The translations under genes and the position numbers were made by a program. The notes under the pieces were generated by a model. The model was not told the origin of the DNA. It did not search any database and saw nothing but the letters and a program-made list of their open reading frames with translations. From Mesorhizobium sp. (GTDB lineage Bacteria; Pseudomonadota; Alphaproteobacteria; Rhizobiales; Rhizobiaceae), in NCBI GenBank assembly GCA_004020315.1, contig SAQG01000010.1, positions 62,001 through 126,000 on the forward strand: a DNA stretch of 64,000 bases, in the 5' to 3' direction. This document shows, in pieces, positions 54,579-63,660 of this stretch (positions within the stretch are counted from its first letter, which is position 1; the number at the start of each line of letters is the position of its first letter).

Positions 54579-55427
54579 ATGCCGCATGGCACCGAAATCT
54601 TCAAAGCGGGCGACACCGATCTCGGGCAATTGCATGAGCGCCGCTGGCAGTGGCTGGAGCAGGCCGTCGGGCCGGCGGTGGCCCTGCCGACCGAATATCC
54701 CGACGGTTACCACGTGCCGCAGCACCGTCACAGTCGCAGTCAGTTGCTGCATGCACTTGTCGGCGTCGTGCTGGTGACGACGCGGCATGGACGCTGGATG
54801 GTGCCTCCCGATCATGCGATGTGGATTCCCGCCGGCACCGAGCATTCCGTCGAGATGCTTGGCGACGTCAGCATGCGCTCGGTCTATGTGATGCCGGACG
54901 CGATCGCGGGGCTGCCACATGGGCTACGCGTCGTCGGCATCACCGATCTGATGCACAGCCTGATCGTGGAATCGGAGAAGCTGCCGCAGGGCGCCGAGTT
55001 GGAGGGGCGCGGCGGGCTGATCATGAGCCTGCTGCTGCATGAAATCCCGAACCTGCCGGAACGACCGCTCGGCCTGCCTTTTCCCACGGATCCAAGGCTT
55101 GCGGCACTGTGCCGGCGCTTCGTCGCAGCACCCTCGCCGCATGCGACGATCGACGAATGGGCCGATATCGTCGGCATGAGCCGCCGCTCCTTCACCCGTG
55201 CCTTTCATCGCCAGACCGGATTGTCGCTGTCGACATGGCGCCAGCAGGCCTGCCTGTTCGCGGCCTTGCCGAGGCTGGCCGATGGCGAGCCGATCACAAG
55301 GGTGGCGCTCGACCTCGGCTATGACAGCGTGCCGGCCTTCATCACCATGTTCAAGCGCATGCTGGGGGCATCGCCGCGCGTCTATATGCGCGGGTCAAGG
55401 GACAACATCAGGGTATCGAACGGGTAG
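54579..55427 (+). CDS. AraC-family transcriptional regulator
   Basis: A 282-residue regulator with an N-terminal cupin sensing domain (YHVPQHRHSRSQLLHALVGV) and C-terminal AraC helix-turn-helix pair (EWADIVGMSRRSFTRAFHRQ; ALDLGYDSVPAFITMFKRML). ATG 54579 is preferred over longer openings that run into the divergent gene's promoter. Its neighbour suggests control of the Fsr-type exporter. Confidence 0.88.
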   Translation: MPHGTEIFKAGDTDLGQLHERRWQWLEQAVGPAVALPTEYPDGYHVPQHRHSRSQLLHALVGVVLVTTRHGRWMVPPDHAMWIPAGTEHSVEMLGDVSMRSVYVMPDAIAGLPHGLRVVGITDLMHSLIVESEKLPQGAELEGRGGLIMSLLLHEIPNLPERPLGLPFPTDPRLAALCRRFVAAPSPHATIDEWADIVGMSRRSFTRAFHRQTGLSLSTWRQQACLFAALPRLADGEPITRVALDLGYDSVPAFITMFKRMLGASPRVYMRGSRDNIRVSNG

Positions 55428-55440
55428 CGCGGGCGGGATT

Positions 55441-56376
55441 TCAGTCGAACAAGCTCGACACCGATTCTTCGGTCGCCGTGCGCGAGATCGCCTCACCCAT
55501 CAGGTCGGCGATGGAGATGACGCGGATGTTTTTGGCGTCGAGCACCGCCTGGGTCGGCTGGATGGAATCGGTGATGACCAGTTCCTGCAGTTTCGAGGCG
55601 CCGATGCGGGCGATGGCGCCGCCCGACAAAACGCCATGGGTGGTATAGGCGGTGACACTGGTGGCGCCGCCGGCAAGCAGCGCATCGGCCGCATTGCACA
55701 AGGTGCCGCCCGAATCGATGATGTCGTCGATCAACAGGCAATCCTTGCCGCGCACGTCGCCGATGACGTTCATGACTTCCGATTCACCGGGGCGCTCGCG
55801 ACGCTTGTCGACGATGGCAAGCTGGGCGTCGATGCGCTTGGCGAGCGCGCGGGCGCGAACCACGCCGCCGACATCCGGCGATACGACCATGACATTGGCA
55901 AGCTGCTTGTATTTCGCCTTCACGTCGCGGGCCATGACCGGCACGGAGAAGAGATTGTCGGTCGGGATATCGAAAAAGCCCTGGATCTGGCCGGCATGGA
56001 GATCCAGCGTCAGGACGCGATCGACACCCGCCCGCGTGATCATGTTGGCGACCAGCTTGGCCGAGATCGGCGTGCGGCCCGAGGCGCGGCGGTCTTGCCT
56101 GGCATAGCCGAAATAAGGAATGACCGCCGTGATGCGCTTGGCCGACGAGCGCATGAAGGCATCGATCATGATGAGCAGCTCCATCAGGTGATCGTTGGTC
56201 GGGAAGGAGGTGGACTGCAGGATGAAGACATCCTCGCCACGCACATTCTCCTGTATTTCGACGAAGATTTCCTGATCGGCGAAGCGCCTGACGCTGGCTT
56301 TCCCCAGCGGGATGTTGAGATAGCGGGCGACCGCTTCGGCCAGCACCCTGTTGGAATTGCCCGCGAAAAGCTTCAT
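55441..56376 (-). CDS. prs: Ribose-phosphate pyrophosphokinase
   Basis: A 311-residue PRPP synthase that transfers pyrophosphate from ATP to ribose 5-phosphate. Conserved segments include [40 protein letters not shown] (regulatory flexible loop and metal site) and [20 protein letters not shown] (PRPP loop). ATG 56376 gives the family N-terminus. Last gene of the lgt-prs string; converges on the AraC gene. Confidence 0.97.
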   Translation of the reverse strand: MKLFAGNSNRVLAEAVARYLNIPLGKASVRRFADQEIFVEIQENVRGEDVFILQSTSFPTNDHLMELLIMIDAFMRSSAKRITAVIPYFGYARQDRRASGRTPISAKLVANMITRAGVDRVLTLDLHAGQIQGFFDIPTDNLFSVPVMARDVKAKYKQLANVMVVSPDVGGVVRARALAKRIDAQLAIVDKRRERPGESEVMNVIGDVRGKDCLLIDDIIDSGGTLCNAADALLAGGATSVTAYTTHGVLSGGAIARIGASKLQELVITDSIQPTQAVLDAKNIRVISIADLMGEAISRTATEESVSSLFD

Positions 56377-56542
56377 GCACCGTTCCTGGTGAAGGATGGA
56401 GACTCTGGCAGACTCTCTTGAGCCTCTTAGTCGGGCTTTTAGCGGCCCGTGCCGGTATTGCAAGCGTCGTGATCGGGAATCCGCCGGCTAATCTCAATAA
56501 ACGGTCACGGCGAGAGTAGCCGACAACATGTCAGGCGGCCGC

Positions 56543-57172
56543 TCAGCCCGCTTGGCCGCCAAGCCATGCGGCAAACTGGTCGATCGTCTGGTCGGCGATC
56601 GCCTGCATGGTCTCCGGCGCGACCGCAGCCCAGCCTTCGCTATCATTGACCGAGGGCGCCTTGTGCTGGCCGTTGATGCGATGCAGCCGGTTGCCTGCCG
56701 GGTCATAGACGTCCCAGACATAGATGACGGTGGTATCCTTGCCTTCCGACATCGTCGAGAAATAGCCTTTCAGCACGTGCGTGGGGGTCTGGCCGGCGCT
56801 GCCTGCCAAGGTGATGCCGCGCTGCTTGGCTCGCGTCTGAAGCTCCGCGGTCAACGGTGTCGCGGCTTCCACCGAGGCGCCGACGATCGGCGCCACCTGC
56901 AGACGGGTTCGTGCGATGACGGCGGCGCTCTTTGCGGGCGGTACGGTTGCGGTTGCGGACTGCGCAGGGGCGGAAGGCTGTGCCGTTGGGGAAGGCTGGG
57001 CGGTCGTTGCAGGTGTGGTGGGCGTTGCCGTCGTGCCGGTTCCGCCTTTTGGCACGGCCTGTGTCGACTGCGGGGCGATGGCCGAGGGTTCGAGGACGTC
57101 CTTCGCATTGGTGCAGGCGGCCAGCGTCAGCGCCGCGAGCAATGACACGGTCGTCACGTGCGATCGCCTCAT
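56543..57172 (-). CDS. Predicted lipoprotein
   Basis: A 209-residue lipoprotein: lipobox LTLAAC at residues 16-21, then a Pro/Thr/Ala/Gln-rich linker (about residues 40-80). A small domain follows (RGITLAGSAGQTPTHVLKGY; TVIYVWDVYDPAGNRLHRIN), ending ADQTIDQFAAWLGGQ. I do not recognise a named family, although such proteins sit between the M24 peptidase and prs in rhizobia. Probably outer- or inner-membrane anchored, facing the periplasm. Confidence 0.75.
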   Translation of the reverse strand: MRRSHVTTVSLLAALTLAACTNAKDVLEPSAIAPQSTQAVPKGGTGTTATPTTPATTAQPSPTAQPSAPAQSATATVPPAKSAAVIARTRLQVAPIVGASVEAATPLTAELQTRAKQRGITLAGSAGQTPTHVLKGYFSTMSEGKDTTVIYVWDVYDPAGNRLHRINGQHKAPSVNDSEGWAAVAPETMQAIADQTIDQFAAWLGGQAG

Positions 57173-57225
57173 TCCCTCAAAACTCCCTGGCGATGAACGC
57201 CGTTTGCATCCTTACCATTATGGAT

Positions 57226-58377
57226 TCACTGCACGATCAAGTCGAGATCATGGCGGGACAGCGGCTTCGGCTGCGATTCGGTCGTCAGATAGGTGCGGCC
57301 AAGCGTCATTGCCGTCTCGGTCTCGGAGTCCATGATGATCATGTGGGCGAACAGCGTCATGTTTGGCGCGATGGGTTCGGGATTACCCTGATAAAACATC
57401 GGCATGTCCATCCATGACGGGGTGAAGCGGGCGCCGAGCGAATAGCCGCAGGCATTGAGCCGGTGCTTGGTCAAATTGTGCGCCTCGAGCGTGCGGGCAT
57501 GCGCGTCGAACACGTCGCCGAAGGTATTTCCGGGCGTCATCGCCTTTTCGACGGCCAGAAGGGCGGCGCGCGCCGCATCGAACAGCTCCTGGTGACGTTT
57601 CGACACCTTGCCGGTCAGCACCGTGCGCATCATCGCCGCATGGTAATGGTGGAAGACGCCGGCCCATTCGAGCGTCAGCTGGTCGTTCTTGCTCAGCTTG
57701 CGGCGGCCGGCCTTGTAACGGCAAAGCAATGCGTCCACGCCAGAGCCGATGATGAACTCGTTGGCCGGATAGTCGCCGCCGCCGGCAAAGATCGCGCCCT
57801 GCATGGCGGCAAGGATCAAGGCTTCGTCGCCACCCTGCTTGATCAGCGGCAGGGCCGCGTCCAGCGCGTCGTCGGCGAGATTTGCGGCCTTTTCCACCTT
57901 GGCGATTTCGGCCGGGCTCTTGAACAGGCGCAGCCGGCTGACGATGCCGGACGCGTCGGCGATCTGGCCAAAGGTCTGCAATTGCTCGTCCAGCCGCCGG
58001 CCATTGTAGGCAGTCAGGCCGTGGGTGTCGTATTCGACTCCGATGCGGGCGCCGAGCAGGTCGAGGTCGTTGAGCAAATTGCGCAGGTCGATCGCCGGAT
58101 TGGCGCCGTCGCGATCGGTCCACAGCACGATGTTGTCGATGATCGAGGTGTGGCGCGCCTGGCGCAGATCGGCCGAGCGCGTGAGCAGGATCATCGAACC
58201 GTCTGCTTTCACCACCAGGCACTGGAAGAAGCAGAAGCCGAACGTATCGTAGCCGGTCAGCCAGTACATGCTCTCCTGCGCAAACAGCAGGACGGCATCG
58301 AGCTTCTTCTCGGCGATCTCGATCATCAGCCGATCGCGCCGCGCGTCAAATTCCGACCGTTCGAAATGCAGCGCCAT
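57226..58377 (-). CDS. M24-family metallopeptidase (Xaa-Pro dipeptidase-like)
   Basis: A 383-residue pita-bread-fold protein. The N-terminal creatinase-like domain (MYWLTGYDTFGFCFFQCLVV) precedes the catalytic domain with metal-site features (FHHYHAAMMRTVLTGKV; GYSLGARFTPSWMD; MTLFAHMIIMDS). The canonical five metal ligands are not all clear by eye, so activity on Xaa-Pro peptides is uncertain; creatinase- or ectoine-hydrolase-like roles are alternatives. It overlaps the pgeF stop by one base. Confidence 0.82.
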   Translation of the reverse strand: MALHFERSEFDARRDRLMIEIAEKKLDAVLLFAQESMYWLTGYDTFGFCFFQCLVVKADGSMILLTRSADLRQARHTSIIDNIVLWTDRDGANPAIDLRNLLNDLDLLGARIGVEYDTHGLTAYNGRRLDEQLQTFGQIADASGIVSRLRLFKSPAEIAKVEKAANLADDALDAALPLIKQGGDEALILAAMQGAIFAGGGDYPANEFIIGSGVDALLCRYKAGRRKLSKNDQLTLEWAGVFHHYHAAMMRTVLTGKVSKRHQELFDAARAALLAVEKAMTPGNTFGDVFDAHARTLEAHNLTKHRLNACGYSLGARFTPSWMDMPMFYQGNPEPIAPNMTLFAHMIIMDSETETAMTLGRTYLTTESQPKPLSRHDLDLIVQ

Positions 58378-59171
58378 TATTCTGTCTCCAAAACGATTGC
58401 CGAAATCTGCCGTCCGTAATCCGGCTCCTTGCGATGCGTGCTGCGCCGGTAGGAATAGAACAGATCCTCCTCGGCATAGGTGCAGCGGCCGAGTCCGTCG
58501 GCGATGACGCCGGCCCGGGTCAGCCGATCGACCGTATAGAGGTTGAGGTCGAACATTGCATGTCCCGACTTTGCGGAGGGCGCGAAATAGCTGATATTGC
58601 TGGCGTCGTCCTCGACGAAGCGGGCGATGAATTCCGGGCCGACTTCATAGTTTTCCGGCCCGATGGACGGACCGAGTACCGCAACGATGCGCTCGCGCCG
58701 GCCGCCGAGGCTTTCCATCGCCGCGATGGTGTTTTCCAGCACGCCTGACAAGGCGCCCTTCCAGCCGGCATGGGCTGCGCCGATGATGCGCGCCTCGGCA
58801 TCGGCAAACAGCACCGGTCCGCAATCGGCGGTCGAGGCGCCGACGGCGATGCCCGGCCGGTCGGTGACGACGGCGTCGGCCTTCGGCCGCTCGCCGGGAA
58901 AGGGCTCCCTGGCGATGACAACGTCGGGCGAATGGATCTGGTGGGCGGTCAAGAGATGGCTAGATGGCACGCCCATCCAGTCGGCGACGCGACGGCGGTT
59001 CTCGGCTACCTGCGTCTGGTCGTCGCTCGAGCCGGTGCCGATGTTAAGGCCCTGATAGATGCCGCTAGAGACGCCGCCAACGCGAGTGAAATAGCCGTGG
59101 CGAATGCCTTGCGCCCGCGCTTTCTCCAGCAAGGGCGACCGAACGGGATCCGGTTTGGTCTGATTCAGCAT
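58377..59171 (-). CDS. pgeF: Peptidoglycan editing factor PgeF / polyphenol oxidase family
   Basis: A 264-residue YfiH/DUF152 protein. The conserved segments are HGYFTRVGGVSSGIYQGLN, TADCGPVLFADAEARIIGAA with the metal Cys, HAGWKGALSGVLENT and a C-terminal TYAEEDLFYSYRRSTHRKEP. Members correct misincorporated L-Ser in muropeptides or act as purine nucleoside phosphorylases. ATG 59171 is chosen; a longer frame crosses a tandem repeat. Confidence 0.9.
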   Translation of the reverse strand: MLNQTKPDPVRSPLLEKARAQGIRHGYFTRVGGVSSGIYQGLNIGTGSSDDQTQVAENRRRVADWMGVPSSHLLTAHQIHSPDVVIAREPFPGERPKADAVVTDRPGIAVGASTADCGPVLFADAEARIIGAAHAGWKGALSGVLENTIAAMESLGGRRERIVAVLGPSIGPENYEVGPEFIARFVEDDASNISYFAPSAKSGHAMFDLNLYTVDRLTRAGVIADGLGRCTYAEEDLFYSYRRSTHRKEPDYGRQISAIVLETE

Positions 59172-59206
59172 GGCTGCGTTGTTGTCCGTGAGAGCGATTT
59201 CGTCAA

Positions 59207-59240
59207 GCGACAGTGCAAAGATCGCGACAGTCCAAAGATG
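59207..59240. repeat. 17-base tandem duplication
   Basis: GCGACAGTGCAAAGATC followed at once by GCGACAGTCCAAAGATG (two mismatches). A third partial copy of GCGACAGT lies about 20 bases on. It is upstream of the pgeF start, within the leader. Confidence 0.75.
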
Positions 59241-59303
59241 GCTACACTCCAAGGATCGGCGACAGTCGGAAATTGGGAGAGTGGGAGAGGCGGCAGGGAA
59301 AAG

Positions 59304-60392
59304 TCAATCCGCCGTTGCAAAGGGCGGAACGGCGATGCCGGCAGGCAGGACGGCAAGCACCTTGAACAGGTCGCCCATGGCTTGCGGGCCGGCGAGGCGT
59401 TCGACCTCGCCTGCAATCTTGTCGCGAGCTGCCTCATTGGCATTGGCGCCGAGCTGGCCGGCGCGTTCGAGAAGACCCATTTCCACCAGGAATTCGCCTT
59501 GCGTGGAAAGATGGGCATCGAGGCCATGCGCCCGCACAATCGCGGCAAGGGCGGCGAAATCGACATGGGCGGTGAGATCGGCTTCGCCCGGATTGGCCAG
59601 CACATCTTCGTGATCGTGCTTGCGCAAGGCCTGCAACGTGTCGCCGATCCCTGGTCGGAGATAGCCATAGTCGAGGAATAGGCCGGCGCCACCGAGCCGG
59701 GCCAATCGCTCAGCGATGGTCGCCATCAGCGCGGCTCGGGCCGGCGCGACCTCGACAATCGCGCCCTGTGGTGCGTTTTCGGCATCGTTCGGCAACAGCG
59801 TTGGATCGACCGAGCCGGCGCCGGCGAAGAAGTGCAATTCGTCCGCGTCATCGAGGCCGATCATCCGTTCGCGCCAGCCTGTTCCGGCGCGGACGAACTG
59901 GCGGATCGGCACCGCGTCGAACACTTCATTGCCGACGATGAAAAGCGCGGTCTGCGGCAAAGTGTCGATGCTTTCGTGCCAGCCGATCGCGGTAGGCGTG
60001 GCGGCAAGCGTTTGCTTCTGGACATCTGCCAGCCGCGGGCTGGTCTCGATCATGGCGAACGATGCGCCGGCGGTCAGCGTCGGATCGAGCCGCGAAAGCG
60101 TGCGCAGCATGTCCTTCATCAGGGTGCCGCGGCCGGGGCCGATCTCGGCGATGGTGACCGGCATCGGCCAGCCGGTTGCCAGCCAGGCTTCGTAGAGCCA
60201 GACGGCGACCAGCTCGCCGAACATCTGACTGATCTCCGGTGCGGTGACGAAGTCGCCGGCAGCCCCGAACGGCTCGCGCGTCATATAGTAGCCGTCGCGC
60301 GGATCGAACAGGCAAAGTGCCATATATTGGTTGACGGGAATCGGCCCCGCCGCACCGATCAGCTCGACGATGCGGGTTTTCAGCCGGGTCAT
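59304..60392 (-). CDS. SAM-dependent methyltransferase, MidA/NDUFAF7 family
   Basis: A 362-residue methyltransferase of the COG1565 group. The SAM site is seen in PVTIAEIGPGRGTLMKDMLR, with the early YMALCLFDPRDGYYMTREPF and VGNEVFDAVPIRQFV segments conserved. In eukaryotes the relative methylates a complex I subunit (NDUFS2 Arg); the same role is likely in alphaproteobacteria but is inference. It sits between lgt and pgeF, a common order. Confidence 0.9.
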   Translation of the reverse strand: MTRLKTRIVELIGAAGPIPVNQYMALCLFDPRDGYYMTREPFGAAGDFVTAPEISQMFGELVAVWLYEAWLATGWPMPVTIAEIGPGRGTLMKDMLRTLSRLDPTLTAGASFAMIETSPRLADVQKQTLAATPTAIGWHESIDTLPQTALFIVGNEVFDAVPIRQFVRAGTGWRERMIGLDDADELHFFAGAGSVDPTLLPNDAENAPQGAIVEVAPARAALMATIAERLARLGGAGLFLDYGYLRPGIGDTLQALRKHDHEDVLANPGEADLTAHVDFAALAAIVRAHGLDAHLSTQGEFLVEMGLLERAGQLGANANEAARDKIAGEVERLAGPQAMGDLFKVLAVLPAGIAVPPFATAD

Positions 60393-60464
60393 ACCGGCTG
60401 CGATTGCGTCACCGGGCTAGGGCGAAGCGCGTCCATTTCGAAAATACGCTCCTGCACTTTGATT

Positions 60465-61340
60465 TTACGCATCGCGCTTTCCCAAAATCGATTCCGGTTT
60501 TTGGGCCGATGCGCTCGCCGTCGCCATCGCCCAGATACCGGCCAGCAGCATCGGCAGCGACAGCACCATGCCCATGGTCAGCCAGCCGGTGCCGAGGAGG
60601 TAGCCGAGCTGCTGATCGGGCTCGCGGAAGAATTCGACGAAGATGCGCGAGAAGCCGTAGCCGGCGATGAAGGCGCCGCCGACGAAGCGCGGCGTCTTCA
60701 GCTTGAGCCTGGAATGGGTGAGGAAGCGCAGGACCAGGAACAGCACCAGGCCTTCGAGCAGCGCCTCGTAGAGCTGGCTTGGATGGCGCGCAAATGGGCC
60801 GCCATTGGGGAATTCGACCGCCCATGGCACGTCCGCCGGCCGGCCCCAGAGTTCGGAGTTGATGAAATTCGCCATGCGGACAAGGCCAAGGCCGACCGGC
60901 ACGCCGGCCGCTACCACGTCGAACAGCGACCATGTGCGGATGCCGCGCGACCAGGAAAACAGCGTCATGGCGAGGATGACGCCGAGCAGCCCGCCATGGA
61001 ACGACATGCCGCCCTGCCAGACGGCAAGGATGTCGAACGGTTGAGCGATGTAGCGCGGCAGGTCGTAAAACAGCACATAGCCGGTGCGCCCGCCAAGCAC
61101 CACGCCGATAGCCGCCCAGACGATGAAGTCGTCGAGATCCTCGGGCTTCATGGGCACGGTGCCGTCGGGCCAGAGCCTTGCATTGGTGACGAGCCGCTTG
61201 GCATACCACCAGGCGAAGAGAATGCCGACGATGTAGCCGACGCCATACCAATGCACCGCCAGCGGCCCGATCTGGACGATGACCGGGTCGATATTGGGGA
61301 AGGGCAGGACGGCCAACGGCAGCATAAGATACTCGCTCAA
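60465..61340 (-). CDS. lgt: Prolipoprotein diacylglyceryl transferase
   Basis: A 291-residue inner-membrane enzyme that adds diacylglycerol to the lipobox Cys of prolipoproteins. Seven spans are visible. Conserved stretches are [13 protein letters not shown] (with catalytic His), [15 protein letters not shown] and [13 protein letters not shown]. The last dozen residues (ESILGKRDA) are encoded by a REP-like palindrome, so the native C-terminus may have been replaced. ATG 61340 or 61325 are both possible starts. First gene of the string to prs. Confidence 0.95.
   Translation of the reverse strand: MSEYLMLPLAVLPFPNIDPVIVQIGPLAVHWYGVGYIVGILFAWWYAKRLVTNARLWPDGTVPMKPEDLDDFIVWAAIGVVLGGRTGYVLFYDLPRYIAQPFDILAVWQGGMSFHGGLLGVILAMTLFSWSRGIRTWSLFDVVAAGVPVGLGLVRMANFINSELWGRPADVPWAVEFPNGGPFARHPSQLYEALLEGLVLFLVLRFLTHSRLKLKTPRFVGGAFIAGYGFSRIFVEFFREPDQQLGYLLGTGWLTMGMVLSLPMLLAGIWAMATASASAQKPESILGKRDA
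60469..60512. repeat. REP-like palindrome overlapping the lgt 3' end
   Basis: GCATCG/CGATGC ends enclose CCCAAA...TTTGGG. It resembles the dispersed Mesorhizobium palindromes and supplies the last lgt codons. The flank to 60424 (AAAATACGCTCCTGCACTTT) looks like part of the same repeat unit. Confidence 0.8.
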
Positions 61341-61420
61341 CAGGATCTCCCGGTTGCGATCGCGTTCGGGCGCGGACCATGCGGCAGGGTTTTGGCGGGG
61401 TCAAGGCGACGTCGATGCTG

Positions 61421-61723
61421 TCATTTCCCAGGGAACGGGATGGCATCAAAATCCATCGCGCCGTGCAGGACGTGCAGTATCTCCACTGCATCGGTGTTAA
61501 CGCGGTAGAAGATCAAATGGCTGCCATGAACGCGACGGCGGACGCCGGAAGATCGATGACGCTGCAAGAGCGGATATCGCTCCGGCATGGTCCGTAGTTC
61601 CAGGCAATCGGCACGTAATTCCCGGATGAATGTCACAGCTCGAAGCGGACTGTCCAACGCGATGTGATCGCCAATGGCTTCAATATCTGCCTCAGCCTGA
61701 TGGGTGAAGATCAGCCGCTTCAC
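61421..61723 (-). CDS. parE: ParE/RelE-family toxin
   Basis: A 100-residue RelE/ParE-superfamily toxin (QAEADIEAIGDHIALDSPLR; RRRVHGSHLIFYRVNTDAVE; ILHVLHGAMDF). ParE members poison gyrase and RelE members cleave mRNA; the C-terminal pattern and the CopG-type partner fit ParE better. It overlaps the antitoxin gene by four bases and follows it, the usual parDE order. Confidence 0.88.
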   Translation of the reverse strand: MKRLIFTHQAEADIEAIGDHIALDSPLRAVTFIRELRADCLELRTMPERYPLLQRHRSSGVRRRVHGSHLIFYRVNTDAVEILHVLHGAMDFDAIPFPGK

Positions 61724-61980
61724 CGGGCCTTCTCGGCCATCGCCTTATATCTGGCCTCTAGGCGGTCAAGCACGTCTTCCCCGGGCTTCACCCGCCCTGC
61801 GTCGGCATCGTCGATACCTTTGGCGAGCGTGGCGTCGAGTGCTGCCAGGCGCTTCTCTCGCTCCTCGACGAGGCGAACACCTTCGCGCAGCACTTCACTC
61901 TTCGAATTGTAGCGGCCCGTGCTGACAAGCTGGTTTACAACGTCCTCCAGACGGTTGCCCAAATCTGCGCTGATGGCCAT
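61720..61980 (-). CDS. parD: ParD-family antitoxin
   Basis: An 86-residue ribbon-helix-helix antitoxin: N-terminal MAISADLGNRLEDVVNQLVS, then GRYNSKSEVLREGVRLVEER, with a flexible charged C-terminus that should wrap the toxin. It likely represses its own promoter in the AT-rich region just upstream. Confidence 0.88.
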   Translation of the reverse strand: MAISADLGNRLEDVVNQLVSTGRYNSKSEVLREGVRLVEEREKRLAALDATLAKGIDDADAGRVKPGEDVLDRLEARYKAMAEKAR

Positions 61981-62008
61981 GGAGTGCTCCTCGGAGATGC
62001 CTTTCGGG

Positions 62009-62030
62009 TAATAATAATAGTTATTGATCC
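62009..62030 (-). promoter_or_regulatory. AT-rich promoter/operator upstream of parDE
   Basis: GTAATAATAATAGTTATTGA stands out from GC-rich surroundings, 30-50 bases before the parD start. It is the most likely place for the -10 element and ParD binding. Confidence 0.4.
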
Positions 62031-62148
62031 ACTCAGCCAGTGTTCAGTTGACCAAAGTGCACCGACAGTCGATGCTCCATCGGTTTCAAACGTTCTTGCA
62101 TTCCGCGTCGCGCGCCACTACGTCAAATCGAGCAAGCGAGGATTTGCC

Positions 62149-62451
62149 ATGTCGACCGGACCGAACCGCATTCTCGATGAATTTGCCAAGCTGATGACCG
62201 ACGCCGCGGGTGCCGCGCAAGGCGTGCGCCGCGAAGTGGAAACCGCCTTCAAGGGGCAGGCCGAGCGCGTTCTCAACTCAATGGACCTCGTGCAGCGCGA
62301 AGAATTTGAGGCGGCCCGCGACATGGCGGCGAAGGCCAGGGAAGAAAACACCCGCCTCACTGCGCGCATCGAAGCGCTTGAGGCAAAGCTCGCCGAATTG
62401 ACCGGACAGCCCGCACCTGCGGCTGCGGCAAAGCCCAGGTCAAAAAAATAA
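62149..62451 (+). CDS. ubiK: UbiK-family accessory factor (BMFP domain)
   Basis: A 100-residue coiled-coil protein of the YqiC/BMFP group (RILDEFAKLMTDAAGAAQGV; then LVQREEFEAARDMAAKAREE and a heptad helix). UbiK assists the ubiquinone biosynthesis complex under aerobic conditions. ATG 62149 is preferred, since GAGGA lies upstream and it matches family length. Confidence 0.85.
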   Translation: MSTGPNRILDEFAKLMTDAAGAAQGVRREVETAFKGQAERVLNSMDLVQREEFEAARDMAAKAREENTRLTARIEALEAKLAELTGQPAPAAAAKPRSKK

Positions 62452-62774
62452 TCGTTAAACTTTTCCACAAAGCACAATCGCAAAAAGCGCTTTGTCGTGA
62501 ATCGCTTACCGGCATTGCGTGAATCTTTGTGACAGTGGCTTTCCACATGCGAATGACGCAGTGCGAAAAATTGGGCTGGTCACGCGACTCCCGATCAATA
62601 GACTGAATTTGTTGCATGATTCGGAGCAGGGTCATGCGCCGGGCGGTGGGGTCCGGTCTGGGGTCTTTGCGTTGACGAAGTCCCGGCCGTCCGAGTTCTA
62701 GACAAGATTGTTCGTTGTGTGTGCCTCTCCCGCGGAGCGTGTGGTGGCGCTCCCAGAACGACAGGAAGCATTCC
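62452..62774. other. Intergenic region between ubiK and the YbjN-domain gene
   Basis: 323 bases with no credible gene. Shortly after ubiK a weak stem ACAAAGC/GCTTTGT (62467-62473 with 62489-62495) could end transcription. The rest should hold the promoter of the YbjN-domain gene; no confident -35/-10 was chosen. Confidence 0.45.
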
Positions 62775-63275
62775 ATGGAACTTCTCGAACTCGAATTCTC
62801 GCGCGAAATTCATCCGGTGGATGTTATCGAGCAGGTGGCCCACAACAACGACTGGTCTTTCGAACGGGCCGGCGACGACGAGATTTCGATTTCGGTTGCC
62901 GGAAGCTGGACCGACTACCACGTCTCATTTTCCTGGATGGAGGATTTCGAGGCGCTGCATCTGGCCTGCGCTTTCGACATCAAGGTGCCGGAGGCGCGCG
63001 CGCTCGAAGTGATGCGGCTGCTTTCGCTGATCAACGAGCAGATGCTGTTCGGCCATTTCGACCTCTGGGAGCAGGAGGGCGCGATCATGTTCCGCCAGTC
63101 GCTGCTGCTCGCCGGTGGGGTCGAGCCGTCGAGCCAGCAGGTCGAGGTGCTGTTGTCGTCGGCGCTGGAAGCCTGTGAATGCTATTTCCAGGCATTTCAG
63201 TTCGTCGTCTGGTCTGGAACCTCGGCCAAGGACGCGCTGGCCGGCGTCCTGTTCGAGACCTACGGAAACGCCTGA
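62775..63275 (+). CDS. YbjN domain-containing protein
   Basis: A 166-residue protein with the YbjN/secretion-chaperone-like fold (FSREIHPVDVIEQVAHNNDW; LIFGHFDLWEQEGAIMF region; SSALEACECYFQAFQFVVW). Family members resemble type III chaperones and modulate stress or motility phenotypes; the role here is unknown. In many rhizobia the next gene is proC, but here a CsaA-like gene follows by 18 bases. Confidence 0.85.
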   Translation: MELLELEFSREIHPVDVIEQVAHNNDWSFERAGDDEISISVAGSWTDYHVSFSWMEDFEALHLACAFDIKVPEARALEVMRLLSLINEQMLFGHFDLWEQEGAIMFRQSLLLAGGVEPSSQQVEVLLSSALEACECYFQAFQFVVWSGTSAKDALAGVLFETYGNA

Positions 63276-63293
63276 GCTATATCCTGACCCTCA

Positions 63294-63653
63294 ATGAGTT
63301 CGATCAGCCAGCGCAAGCCCGAGATCAGCTTCGCCGATTTCGACCGGGTCGATATCCGTGCCGGCACGATCGTCGAGGCCGAGCCTTTTCCGGAGGCGCG
63401 AAAGCCGGCGATCAAGCTGAAGATCGATTTCGGCCCGGCGATCGGGGTGAAGAAATCGTCGGCGCAGATCACCAAATACTATGCGCCCGAGACGCTGATC
63501 GGCCGGCAGGTGTTTGCGGTGGTCAATTTTCCGCCGCGGCAGATCGGCCCCTTCATGTCGGAAGTGCTGACGCTCGGCTTTCCCGACGAAGAGGGCGCCG
63601 TCGTCCTCGGCGCAATCGAACGCAGGGTGCCTAACGGCGGCCGACTGTTCTAG
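63294..63653 (+). CDS. csaA: CsaA-like tRNA-binding domain protein
   Basis: A 119-residue protein made of one tRNA-binding OB fold ([60 protein letters not shown]). Bacterial CsaA has chaperone-like and secretion-related activity; tRNA binding is also possible. It probably shares a transcript with the YbjN-domain gene. Confidence 0.87.
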   Translation: MSSISQRKPEISFADFDRVDIRAGTIVEAEPFPEARKPAIKLKIDFGPAIGVKKSSAQITKYYAPETLIGRQVFAVVNFPPRQIGPFMSEVLTLGFPDEEGAVVLGAIERRVPNGGRLF

Positions 63654-63660
63654 CAAGGCC

